Below are positions 17,709 to 26,661 of a DNA stretch of 64,000 bases, piece after piece (within the stretch, counting starts at the first letter, position 1; each line of letters opens with the position of its first letter). Location of the stretch: the NCBI GenBank assembly GCA_947624675.1, contig CANQLI010000001.1, positions 1 through 64,000 of the forward strand, in the 5' to 3' direction. Made by a program: the position numbers and the translations under genes. This stretch comes from an uncultured Clostridia bacterium. Its GTDB lineage: Bacteria > Bacillota > Clostridia > Oscillospirales > Ruminococcaceae. The notes beneath the pieces were generated by a model that saw nothing but the letters and a program-made list of their open reading frames with translations, was not told where the DNA came from and made no database searches.

Positions 17709-19658
17709 TCAGCTTGTTTGTTTTTGACTTTTTGCAATCTGTTTTGAAATGTACATCCTTTGATCGGCTTTGGATACAAGTGCGTCAAAAGTCTCAACGC
17801 CTGAAAAATCCTTGCTGATATAATAACCGTAGCTCGCTTTTACCGTATACGGCGCTCCGTTCCTGTCGCTTCTAAATTTTACGGTTTTTTCAAACCTTCT
17901 TCCAAAGTCTTTGGCTTCACTTTCATCGTACCCTATTCCGAATACGACAAACTCATCTCCGCCGTATCGGCAGGCAAAATCATCAGGCTTTAAAATCTCC
18001 TCAAGACTTCTCGAAACAATCAAAAGAGCTATATCTCCCGCTGAATGACCGTAGTTGTCATTTATTCCCTTCATATCGTCAAGGTCAGCTATAAACACCA
18101 TAACCGATCTTTGATTTTTTGAAATATCAGAAAGCTTTGAGTTTATCTCTGCAAACAATCCGCGTCGGTTAAAAAGCTTTGTGAGAAAATCTCTGTTATA
18201 AAGCTCCTCAAGTATCGCGGTATATCTTTTAGACTTTAACTTTTCACGAACGCTGTCATGTGCAATTGCAATATAGTTTACCCAGAGATTAAAAAGTGCA
18301 GAGTTGCTGCTTTGAAGATCTCCCCTCACCTCACAGGCTACATATCCGTATGTACGGCTGAGAAAATGAAGCGGTGTAAACAGAAATTCCTTAGATCTAC
18401 GGTTATCCGTGTGTAAATCGGGAAGTATGTCCTTTTTATTAAAGTAAACCGGCTCTTTTATTTCTTCTCCGACCCTGACGATCTTTGCACATATCTTATC
18501 GGAAATCTCTGTTTTTTCCGGGATAGTATAATCTACTAAAAACGGATCGTCCTTATCATACTGCTTAGTGTATTCCTCGCTGTAACAGAAATATACAGAA
18601 TCCACCTGCATCTCATCTACATACTTTTTAAGCACCTCGAAATATTCACTAAAATTATCACATGAAGACAAAACCGTTGACATCCTTATCAGATAGGAAT
18701 TCATATAGTTCTTTCTGTAAGAATCGTTGCTTAATCGCTTAGTTATAGCGTTTCTCACGACCTTGTCATCAGACAAACAACCACAGCTTCCGTAAAAGCT
18801 CGGCTCCGATTTTATCATATATTTTTTCTTTAAAACTTCGGGGTCTGTTACACCGTTTTCTAAATAATCAATTACCGCACTTACTGTATTATAGCCAAGG
18901 TCTTTATACGGCACCTCAACGGTAGTTATAGTCGGGTCGTGAACAAGATTTGCCATAAATCCGTCAAAGCCCGTTATTATTACATCATCCGGTATGCCGT
19001 ATCCTCGTTCCTCAAGCTCATAACATATTCCGAGCGCCATAGCGTCATTCGCACAGAAAAACGCATCCGGAAGCTTTCCGCCGCCGTCAAGATATTTTTT
19101 AAGCTCCTTTCTTACCGCTATATCGTAAAACTCTCCCCACAGGCAGTGGTTCTCGTCAAACTCAATACCGTGCGCTGCGAGAGACGCCTTAAATTCATCA
19201 AGCTTTTCCTTACAGTACGGCTTTCCCTTTACTCCTCCGACATATATAATGTCTCTCGCTCCGTGTACATCAATCAAATGATCGGCTATTTTTCGTATTG
19301 CCGGAGCGTTATCAATAAGAATATTAACGCAGCCTTCAAGCTCACTGTCCATTGAAAAAACAGGAACATTCTTATCTTTTGCTTCTTTTATTATTCTTTC
19401 AAGAAGCTCGGTGTTCGCAGAAAAATTACTCGGTACGACAATCAACACATCAAAAAAATCAAAGTTTATCAGTGAGAATATAGTATTTTCCGCACTGTCA
19501 AGCTCTTTTACGCCGAGATCTGTGTTAAACGGTGCGAAATAAGCTACTGTTATATTATCATTTTCGCCGACCCTTTGAGAAATACCCCAACACATTTTAC
19601 CCTGATATTCATCATTGATCCCCGAAAAGGCAACCGCTATATTTATCCTCTCTTTCAA
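17709..19658 (-). CDS. diguanylate cyclase with LacI-type ligand-binding domain
   Basis: 649 residues, no signal peptide, no membrane segment and no DNA-binding domain. Residues 1-290 follow the sugar-binding domain of LacI/GalR regulators (DAFFCANDAMALGICYELEERG, DDVIITGFDG). A linker region (300-480) of GAF-like size precedes a GGDEF domain (about 485-645) with YGGDEF at 565-570 and the FIADLDDMKGINDNYGH segment, so the active site looks intact. The inhibitory I-site position reads KPDD (557-560) instead of RxxD. It should make cyclic di-GMP in response to an intracellular small ligand, probably a sugar. TTG start with GAGGGA upstream. No EAL gene is nearby. Confidence 0.88.
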   Translation of the reverse strand: MKERINIAVAFSGINDEYQGKMCWGISQRVGENDNITVAYFAPFNTDLGVKELDSAENTIFSLINFDFFDVLIVVPSNFSANTELLERIIKEAKDKNVPVFSMDSELEGCVNILIDNAPAIRKIADHLIDVHGARDIIYVGGVKGKPYCKEKLDEFKASLAAHGIEFDENHCLWGEFYDIAVRKELKKYLDGGGKLPDAFFCANDAMALGICYELEERGYGIPDDVIITGFDGFMANLVHDPTITTVEVPYKDLGYNTVSAVIDYLENGVTDPEVLKKKYMIKSEPSFYGSCGCLSDDKVVRNAITKRLSNDSYRKNYMNSYLIRMSTVLSSCDNFSEYFEVLKKYVDEMQVDSVYFCYSEEYTKQYDKDDPFLVDYTIPEKTEISDKICAKIVRVGEEIKEPVYFNKKDILPDLHTDNRRSKEFLFTPLHFLSRTYGYVACEVRGDLQSSNSALFNLWVNYIAIAHDSVREKLKSKRYTAILEELYNRDFLTKLFNRRGLFAEINSKLSDISKNQRSVMVFIADLDDMKGINDNYGHSAGDIALLIVSRSLEEILKPDDFACRYGGDEFVVFGIGYDESEAKDFGRRFEKTVKFRSDRNGAPYTVKASYGYYISKDFSGVETFDALVSKADQRMYISKQIAKSQKQTS

Positions 19659-19719
19659 ACTTCAATTCCCTCTTTTCACAGTCAGTATCAAGTAAATCAA
19701 CACAATTTTAACTATATAA

Positions 19720-19748
19720 ATTATAACATAGCATTATTGTTTTTTCAA
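19720..19748 (-). promoter_or_regulatory. SigA-type promoter of the GGDEF gene
   Basis: Minus strand TTGAAA (19748-19743), 17-nt spacer, TATAAT (19725-19720). It faces away from the promoter of the LCP gene in the same intergenic region. Confidence 0.7.
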
Positions 19749-19819
19749 TAGTATATGAACAAAAATTTATGTTCATTTTGCTGGTTTATTATAGAATCGT
19801 ATAAAAAGTCAGATTATTA

Positions 19820-19848
19820 TTGACTTAAAATTAAAAGTGTTGTATTAT
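19820..19848 (+). promoter_or_regulatory. SigA-type promoter of the LCP gene
   Basis: TTGACT (19820-19825), 17-nt spacer, TATTAT (19843-19848), about 40 nt before the start codon. Confidence 0.7.
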
Positions 19849-19886
19849 ATTAACAGAAGTAGTATTTTGAAAGGAGAGAAAAAGTA

Positions 19887-21473
19887 ATGGACAAATCACT
19901 TGATGATATTATAAATGAAGCAATGGAAAAGAAGCGCAAAAAAAGCGGAGAAGAAGTTGAGGAGAATATTGAAATAAATAAAAAAACAACCCTTGACAAC
20001 ACATCCGACTATCTTATTTCGGATATTACAAAACCTGATGATACCGTCTTGCTAAATCAAAGGGAAGATGAAATATCCGACAGTCAACAGGATTCTGTCA
20101 CAATTTCTCAGGATGTTTTTGATAACATTATAAATTCCAGACAAAAATCTCAGAAAAGCGAGAAAAATATGAAAAACTCAGCACCCGACTTCCTTGCGGA
20201 TAATTACAGCGAGGACGACGAGGATCTTGCATCTCTCGGAATTGCTGGCAAGGAGGGAAAAAAAGTAACAGATTATAAAAGCAAGGAATTTAAAAAGGAT
20301 TCTCCAAAAGACTTTGACAAGGCATATTATGAAAAATATGATAAGCTCAAAAAGCTTGAGGAGCCACCCGAAAGACCACAGAGCAAAAGCAAGAACCGCT
20401 TAAAGAAAAACGGAAAAATGAAATGGTCAAAAAAGAAAAAGATAATAACTATCGTAATTATCATTTTGCTTATTCTTCTGCTGCTTGTTGGCGCAGCGGT
20501 CGCTTTGATTTTTAATTACATTTCTAAAATCAACATCGTTAAGAATCCGGACACATCTATTGCATCCTCAATAGTGGATGATGATTTGACAAATAAACCT
20601 GATTCTCCTAAGGAAGATATAGACAAGCTTAATTCAGATATAAAGAAAAATTTGGAGGAGAACGCTGTGCCGATAATGTACGACGAGGATGTTTTAAATG
20701 TTCTGGTTATCGGCACCGACTCAAGAAATCCCGAATTGGACCGCGGCAGAAGTGACAGTATGATACTTGTATCTATAAACGAAAAGACAAATAAAATCAT
20801 TATGACATCTTTCCTGAGAGATATATACCTGCAAATACCGGGAATAGGCTACACAAGGCTCAACCACGCTTACGCTTACGGCGGCGCAGAGCTTTTGATG
20901 GACACAATAGAGCAAAACTTCAGGATCAAAATAGACAAGTATGTAATGGTAAACTTCTTCTCATTTGTCGATGTTGTAGATGAAGTAGGCGGAGTCGAGA
21001 TAAATGTTACCGACGACGAGGTCAAGTATGTTAATTCATATCTGTCCGAAATAAACAAGCTCAAAGGCGAGCCGTCTGCTTCGGGATCGCTCAGCAAGGG
21101 CGGCACCTATACACTGAACGGTAAACAGGCGCTTGCGTATTCGAGAATAAGATATATCGGAACGGACTTCGGAAGAACCGAGCGTCAACGCACCGTTATG
21201 ACAAAGATAATGGACAAGGCAAAGGATCTTAGCTTATTTGAATTAAACGATCTTTTAAATGTCCTGTTGCCCAATATTACCACTAACCTTACCGAAGGAG
21301 AAATTTTCTCGTTGGTATTAGACGCTTTTGACCTTCTTAGCTACGATAAAGTCTCACAGGCAATACCTCTTGATAATGACTTCAGTTATCTGACGATAAA
21401 CGGTATGAGCGTTTTGGGGATAAACTTTGATTCGAGCATAGATCATCTCAGAAAGACTATATACAACAAATAG
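19887..21473 (+). CDS. LytR-CpsA-Psr (LCP) family cell-wall glycopolymer ligase
   Basis: 528 residues. A long, charged, low-complexity cytoplasmic tail (1-184) leads into one membrane segment (about 185-210), then the extracellular LCP domain (about 268-500): VLVIGTDSR, RGRSDSMILVSIN, SFLRDIYLQIPG, RLNHAYAYGG, and the YSRIRYIGTDFGRTERQR motif with the conserved arginines. LCP enzymes move glycopolymers from undecaprenyl pyrophosphate to peptidoglycan, so it could attach the polysaccharide made by the operon at 1-9.6 kb. The tail is much longer than in typical LCP proteins. GGAGAG upstream of the ATG. Confidence 0.93.
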   Translation: MDKSLDDIINEAMEKKRKKSGEEVEENIEINKKTTLDNTSDYLISDITKPDDTVLLNQREDEISDSQQDSVTISQDVFDNIINSRQKSQKSEKNMKNSAPDFLADNYSEDDEDLASLGIAGKEGKKVTDYKSKEFKKDSPKDFDKAYYEKYDKLKKLEEPPERPQSKSKNRLKKNGKMKWSKKKKIITIVIIILLILLLLVGAAVALIFNYISKINIVKNPDTSIASSIVDDDLTNKPDSPKEDIDKLNSDIKKNLEENAVPIMYDEDVLNVLVIGTDSRNPELDRGRSDSMILVSINEKTNKIIMTSFLRDIYLQIPGIGYTRLNHAYAYGGAELLMDTIEQNFRIKIDKYVMVNFFSFVDVVDEVGGVEINVTDDEVKYVNSYLSEINKLKGEPSASGSLSKGGTYTLNGKQALAYSRIRYIGTDFGRTERQRTVMTKIMDKAKDLSLFELNDLLNVLLPNITTNLTEGEIFSLVLDAFDLLSYDKVSQAIPLDNDFSYLTINGMSVLGINFDSSIDHLRKTIYNK

Positions 21474-21500
21474 AGATACTGATTTTCTATTAAAAATTGA

Positions 21501-21524
21501 GCGCAGTTCGTAAACGGACTGCGC
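21501..21524 (+). terminator. intrinsic terminator after LCP gene
   Basis: 10-bp stem GCGCAGTTCG / CGGACTGCGC (one T-G pair) with loop TAAA, followed by TTTTTT. Confidence 0.85.
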
Positions 21525-21562
21525 TTTTTTGTACAGTTTCATTGAAAAGCATTTATAATGCC

Positions 21563-22474
21563 TTACATCTCTATCATTTTATTTATACAACGAACTGCTT
21601 TATCCATTGTGTCTTTGTCAAGGATTATCTCCTCAGTATTTATCCCCTTGATGCTGTTCAGAACATCGGCGAGTGTTGTAGCTTTCATATCGTTGCAGCA
21701 TATTTTAGTGCTCAGCGGATAAAACGATTTATCGTGACACTCAAACTGCAAATACTCAACAATAGAAATCTCCGTGCCGATTATGAATTCCTTTTTGTCG
21801 CTGTTTTTTGCATAGCTTATAATATCCGCAGTTGAGCCGATAATATCCGCATAACGAGCTACCTCCTCCCTGCATTCGGGATGGACAAGAAGAAGCGCAT
21901 CAGGATGAAGCTTTTTAGCGTCTAAAACTTCCTGTTCACGCACAGACGAATGGACCGGACAGCCACCATTTAAAAGAATGATATTTTTTTCAGGAAGGCT
22001 GTTTTTAATATAAGTTCCGAGGTTAATGTCTGGAATAAACAAAATGTCCTTTTGAGGAAGCTTTTTTACTATTCTGAGAGCCGAGGAAGATGTTACACAG
22101 ACATCACATACGGTTTTAAGCTCTGCTGTTGTGTTTATATAACACACCACACAAATACCAGGATAGTCCTTTTTGATTTTAAGAATATCATCCTTATTAA
22201 ACTGCTCAGCCATAGGACATCCGGCGGATGCGTTAGCGAGAAGCACCTTTTTATCCGGGGACAAAAGCTTTGCGGTTTCCGCCATAAATCTTACACCGCA
22301 CATAAGTATAGTTTTTTGCTTTACTCCCCTTGCCTTTTCACTTAAAGCAAAAGAATCTCCGACAATGTCGGCTATCTCTATTATCTCTCTGCCCTGATAG
22401 CTGTGTGCCAATATACACACATCATTTTCCTTTTTAAGTCTTAAAATTTCTTTTTGCATTTCATAAATAGTCAT
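21563..22474 (-). CDS. nadA: quinolinate synthase
   Basis: 303 residues. Condenses iminoaspartate with dihydroxyacetone phosphate to quinolinate in de novo NAD synthesis, using a [4Fe-4S] cluster. Visible motifs: ILAHSYQGREI near the start, GCPMAEQF, CYINTTAELK, PDINLGTYI, the GGCPVHSSV and HPECREEV blocks, and GTEISIVEYL; conserved cysteines occur in CGVRFMAETAK, GGCPVH and the C-terminal part. Length fits the compact NadA type. The partner genes nadB and nadC, usually adjacent in Clostridia, are not next to it. GGGGAAG upstream of the ATG. Confidence 0.93.
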   Translation of the reverse strand: MTIYEMQKEILRLKKENDVCILAHSYQGREIIEIADIVGDSFALSEKARGVKQKTILMCGVRFMAETAKLLSPDKKVLLANASAGCPMAEQFNKDDILKIKKDYPGICVVCYINTTAELKTVCDVCVTSSSALRIVKKLPQKDILFIPDINLGTYIKNSLPEKNIILLNGGCPVHSSVREQEVLDAKKLHPDALLLVHPECREEVARYADIIGSTADIISYAKNSDKKEFIIGTEISIVEYLQFECHDKSFYPLSTKICCNDMKATTLADVLNSIKGINTEEIILDKDTMDKAVRCINKMIEM

Positions 22475-22548
22475 TTTTCTTCCCCTTAAAATCAGTACAT
22501 TTATAATATCAAAAAACTATTGCTGTGTCAAGGTAACGAAAGCCATTC

Positions 22549-25500
22549 CTACAAGTCAATACTTTTGTTTTCTTCCTTAGCTTTGTTCATTATCTCAAGA
22601 GTCTGTCTTATAAGCTCAATAGGCTTTATCTTGCTGTCGCCGGTTATCATAAAGCAAGGACGCTTTCCGTCATTAAATGTTATCCGCTTTTTGTATGCCT
22701 TTGCAAGCGACGATATCTGCTCGGGCAGTATATCCCTGATATAAAAGCATATGCTTTTACCTCGCTGAGCGATCTCGCATATTCCCAAAGAAGATGCGGT
22801 ATTTCTTAGAAGGGATATTTCTATAAGCCCGTAAACGCTCTTCGGTATTTTGCCGAAGCGATCGCTGAGCTCGTCTGTCACATCATCAGCATCCTCTTTT
22901 GTATATATAGCGGCGACGCGTCTGTAAGCATCTATCCTTTGTGTAAGACTTTCAATATAGCTTTCGGGAATGTAAGCATTTACGGCAATATCCACCAGGC
23001 AGTCCTCAGGTGAAGCGGGTAAAGCCTCACCCTTTTGTTCGGCAATAGCCTCGTTTAATATTCTAAGATACATTTCATATCCTACCGCTTCCATATGACC
23101 GTGCTGCTTTGAAGAAAGTATAGACCCAGCGCCGCGCAGCTCCAGATCCCTTACGGCAATCTTAAAGCCCGAGCCGAACTGTGTAAATTCTCTTATTGCC
23201 TGAAGCCTTTTTGAAGCGATTTCCGAAAGCTCTTTTCCCCTTGTAAAGGTAAAGTATGCAAAAGCCCTTCTTGAGCTTCTGCCAACACGCCCTCTGAGCT
23301 GATAGAGCTGCGCCAGACCGAAATGATCAGCGTTTTCAATGATGAGCGTATTTACATTGGCAACATCAACACCCGTTTCTATTATTGTAGTGCAGACCAA
23401 AACATCTATATCCTTTTCGATAAGCCTCCGCCATATGTCTGAAAGCTCGTTTTCGTTCATCTGTCCGTGGGCTATACCTATCCTCGCGTCAGGTATAAGC
23501 GAAGAGAGCTTTGCTGCTGTATGAGAAATAGTTTCGACCCTGTTATGGATATAATAAACCTGACCGCCTCGTCTCAGTTCACGCTCAATAGCATTTATCA
23601 AAACTCCGTCATTATGCTCGATAACATATGTCTGAACAGGAAGTCTGTCCTGTGGCGGATCGTCAATAGTAGACATATCTCTTATACCGCTCATAGCCAT
23701 ATTGAGTGTTCTCGGTATAGGCGTTGCCGAAAGAGTGAGAATGTCTGCCGATGGATACAGCTCCTTAAACTTTTCCTTGTGCTTTACGCCGAAGCGCTGT
23801 TCCTCGTCTATAACAGCAAGTCCTAAGTCTTTAAATCCTATGTCCTTTTGAATAAGCCTGTGGGTACCTATAACCATATCAATAAGCCCTGACTTTAAAT
23901 CTCTTATGACCTTTCTCTGCTGTGAAGGAGACACAAATCTCGACAAAAGCTCTATCCTTACCGGAAAATGCTCAAAGCGTTTAATCGCCGTCTGATAATG
24001 CTGCCAAGCGAGAACCGTTGTCGGAACAAGTATGGCACACTGCTTTGAATCAAGTATACATTTCATACAGGCTCTTAAAGCGACCTCTGTCTTCCCGAAG
24101 CCCACATCTCCGCAAAGAAGTCGATCCATAGGGTATGGCTTTTCCATATCATCTTTTATCTCTTTTATAGTTCTGAGCTGATCGTCAGTCTCCGCATAGT
24201 CAAAGCGTTCTTCAAACTCAAGCTGCCATTCACTGTCGGGTGAAAAAGCGTATCCCTTTGAAAGCTGTCTTTTTGCATAAAGTGATATAAGCTCCTTTGC
24301 CATATCCTCGGCAGCGGCCTTTACCCTTGACTTTGTCTTCTTCCACTCGGTAGATGTAAGCTTGTTGAGCCTGACTGTGCTTTCATCTCCCGCTCCTATA
24401 TATCTTGTAACAAGGTCAAGCTGTGTAACAGGAACATACAAAACATCGGTGCCCGCATATGAAATTGTAATGTAGTCCTTGGTGATTCCGCCGTTTTCGA
24501 GCTTTTTGATACCCTGAAACTTTCCTATTCCGTAAAGTGAATGAACGACAAGATCTCCCGGGTTTATATCACTTAAGCTTTTTAGCTTTTCTCCCGCCTT
24601 AAAGCGCTTTTTACGCTTTGTAGCACTGTCATTTTGCAGCTTTGTAATAAGCGCAAAGGCTGCATCCGCATAATCAAAGCCATTTGAAACTGCACCCGAA
24701 GTAACATATACAAATCCCCTTGTAAGCTCTGAGCTATCCTTGAGCCGTTCACACGGTATCCCGCTCTCACGCAGGTCGGAAATAAGAATATCAAGAGTCT
24801 TTTCACTACCTCCGAAAAGCACGGTCGTATAGCCTCTTTCACAGAAGGTTTTAAGCTCCGCGGTAAGTGATTTCAAATCGCCGTTCCAAGCGCCCGTCTG
24901 GTAACAAGTCGCATTTATAAGCGACTTAAGACTTAAATTTCCACCCTGCAAAAATGTGTCAAGATAAACTGTTTTTGAGCTTTCAAATATTTCCGAAATA
25001 TCTGATAATGTCAGATAAAATCCGTCAAGAGCCTTAAACATAACTCCCTGTTCCGTAAGAATCTTAAGGTCCTCGGTAAGCTGAGTTACAAAAGCTTTTG
25101 CACGATTCAGCACAGACACACGCTCACAAACGATTATTTTACTTGAAGAAAAGTAATCGAATACCGTAGCTTTTTCGGGATAAACGACATTATAGTATTT
25201 GTCAAGATCGGTTACCGTTATCCCGCTTTCAAAAAGATTTAAGTCGCGCTCGATATTTTCCCTAATCGTTTCCGCAAGCTTTCCTCTCGGCTTTTTCATA
25301 AGAGCTAAAAGCTTATCGGAAAACTCCTCATCGCTTACAAGTATCTCTCTTGCCGGACTTATTATACAATCTGTAATTTCAGATATTCTTCTCTGACTTT
25401 CAGGATCAAAGGTGTATATTCGCTCTATCTCATCTCCCCAAAGCTCAAGCCGCACAGGCTCTTTCATCGACACACCGTATATGTCGATAATATCTCCTCT

Positions 25501-26022
25501 TCTTGAAAACTGCGCCGCACCTTCAACCTGAGAATATTTAACATAGCCCGAGCTTATAAGAGTTTTTGTAAGTGAGTCTACATTTATCTCATCACCCTTT
25601 TTTAAAGTGATGATATGAGAAGAAAGAACGCTTTTGGGTACAGTTGCCTGCATTGCCGCCTCTATCGGGGCGATAAGTATTTTCGCCTGCGACGATAGTA
25701 TTAGGGTCAGCGCTCTAAGTCTCATCTGCTCATATTCAAAGGAAGCCCCCTCGGTGTGTGTGAAAAGGTAATCTTTCCTTGGGAAAACTACCGCCGTATT
25801 TTCCCCTGACATAGCGTTTATGTCGGATGCCATTTTTCTTGCTTCGCTCTCTGAATCTGTTACAACACAAACAGGCTCATGCACCGACAGCGCATAAGCC
25901 AAATGAGATTTATGTATGTTAGAAACGCCGGTCACGGCAACCGGGTAACCCCGAGCATCAACGGCTTTAAACAGTTCTTTTATAAACGGAACTCTTTGAG
26001 CCATTTTAATAAAAATATCCAC
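22549..26022 (-). CDS. mfd: transcription-repair coupling factor
   Basis: 1157 residues, full length for Mfd. N-terminal UvrB-like part; RNA-polymerase-interacting domain around 480-560 (PGDLVVHSLYGIGKFQGIK); helicase motifs LLCGDVGFGKTEVALRA (Walker A), IDEEQRFGVKHKE, LSATPIPRTLNMA, and QLRGRVGRS; C-terminal TRCF domain. It removes stalled RNA polymerase and recruits UvrA to lesions. Start is GTG at 26022 with AAAGGA 6 nt upstream. It follows glmU and pth on the same strand, a common Firmicutes order. Confidence 0.97.
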   Translation of the reverse strand: MDIFIKMAQRVPFIKELFKAVDARGYPVAVTGVSNIHKSHLAYALSVHEPVCVVTDSESEARKMASDINAMSGENTAVVFPRKDYLFTHTEGASFEYEQMRLRALTLILSSQAKILIAPIEAAMQATVPKSVLSSHIITLKKGDEINVDSLTKTLISSGYVKYSQVEGAAQFSRRGDIIDIYGVSMKEPVRLELWGDEIERIYTFDPESQRRISEITDCIISPAREILVSDEEFSDKLLALMKKPRGKLAETIRENIERDLNLFESGITVTDLDKYYNVVYPEKATVFDYFSSSKIIVCERVSVLNRAKAFVTQLTEDLKILTEQGVMFKALDGFYLTLSDISEIFESSKTVYLDTFLQGGNLSLKSLINATCYQTGAWNGDLKSLTAELKTFCERGYTTVLFGGSEKTLDILISDLRESGIPCERLKDSSELTRGFVYVTSGAVSNGFDYADAAFALITKLQNDSATKRKKRFKAGEKLKSLSDINPGDLVVHSLYGIGKFQGIKKLENGGITKDYITISYAGTDVLYVPVTQLDLVTRYIGAGDESTVRLNKLTSTEWKKTKSRVKAAAEDMAKELISLYAKRQLSKGYAFSPDSEWQLEFEERFDYAETDDQLRTIKEIKDDMEKPYPMDRLLCGDVGFGKTEVALRACMKCILDSKQCAILVPTTVLAWQHYQTAIKRFEHFPVRIELLSRFVSPSQQRKVIRDLKSGLIDMVIGTHRLIQKDIGFKDLGLAVIDEEQRFGVKHKEKFKELYPSADILTLSATPIPRTLNMAMSGIRDMSTIDDPPQDRLPVQTYVIEHNDGVLINAIERELRRGGQVYYIHNRVETISHTAAKLSSLIPDARIGIAHGQMNENELSDIWRRLIEKDIDVLVCTTIIETGVDVANVNTLIIENADHFGLAQLYQLRGRVGRSSRRAFAYFTFTRGKELSEIASKRLQAIREFTQFGSGFKIAVRDLELRGAGSILSSKQHGHMEAVGYEMYLRILNEAIAEQKGEALPASPEDCLVDIAVNAYIPESYIESLTQRIDAYRRVAAIYTKEDADDVTDELSDRFGKIPKSVYGLIEISLLRNTASSLGICEIAQRGKSICFYIRDILPEQISSLAKAYKKRITFNDGKRPCFMITGDSKIKPIELIRQTLEIMNKAKEENKSIDL

Positions 26023-26043
26023 TTTTATTCCTTTCGGCGAACA

Positions 26044-26661
26044 CTAATTATATTTATTCATCGCTTCGTTTATTTTACCTTCGATAATCAGCTTAACACT
26101 TTCCGCCGCCGACCCAAGTGCTTTGTTTAAAGCTTCCTCTTCTGACTTTGAAAACTTTGAAAGCACCCATTTTGCGAGGTCATAATCCGGTCTTGGTTTT
26201 TTTCCGACTCCTATTTTGACCCGTGGAAAGTCCTCTGAGCCTGTAAGCTCAATAATGCTTTTTATACCGTTGTGTCCGCCTGACGAGCCTTTTCTCCTTA
26301 TCCTTATATTTCCGACATCAAGCGATATATCATCAAAGATAATTATTACATTATTGGGAGAAATCTTATAAAAGCTCATCGCAGCTTCAACAGCTTCTCC
26401 GGAATTATTCATAAAGGTTTCCGGCTTTAGTATCAAACAGCTTTTTCCAGAGATCGAAACGGTAGTACACTTTGATTTGAATTTCAGCTTAAAGCCCGTG
26501 TTCTGTACTTCATCTAAAAGCCGGTCTACCGCCATAAATCCGGCATTGTGCCGTGTATTTTCATAAGTAAGTCCGGGATTTCCAAGTCCCACTATTATAA
26601 ATTCCGGCTTGCCGGACGGCTTCTCACCTTCGATTTTTTTAAATATATCCCAAATGCTCAT
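26044..26661 (-). CDS. pth: peptidyl-tRNA hydrolase
   Basis: 205 residues. Frees tRNA from peptidyl-tRNA that drops off the ribosome. VGLGNPGLTYENTRHNAGF carries the conserved Asn and catalytic His; MNNSGEAV and DDISLDVGNIRIRRKGSSGGHNGIKSI follow. The N-terminal extension of about 20 residues is longer than usual, but the ATG overlaps the glmU stop in an ATGA, favouring this start and translational coupling. Confidence 0.96.
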   Translation of the reverse strand: MSIWDIFKKIEGEKPSGKPEFIIVGLGNPGLTYENTRHNAGFMAVDRLLDEVQNTGFKLKFKSKCTTVSISGKSCLILKPETFMNNSGEAVEAAMSFYKISPNNVIIIFDDISLDVGNIRIRRKGSSGGHNGIKSIIELTGSEDFPRVKIGVGKKPRPDYDLAKWVLSKFSKSEEEALNKALGSAAESVKLIIEGKINEAMNKYN

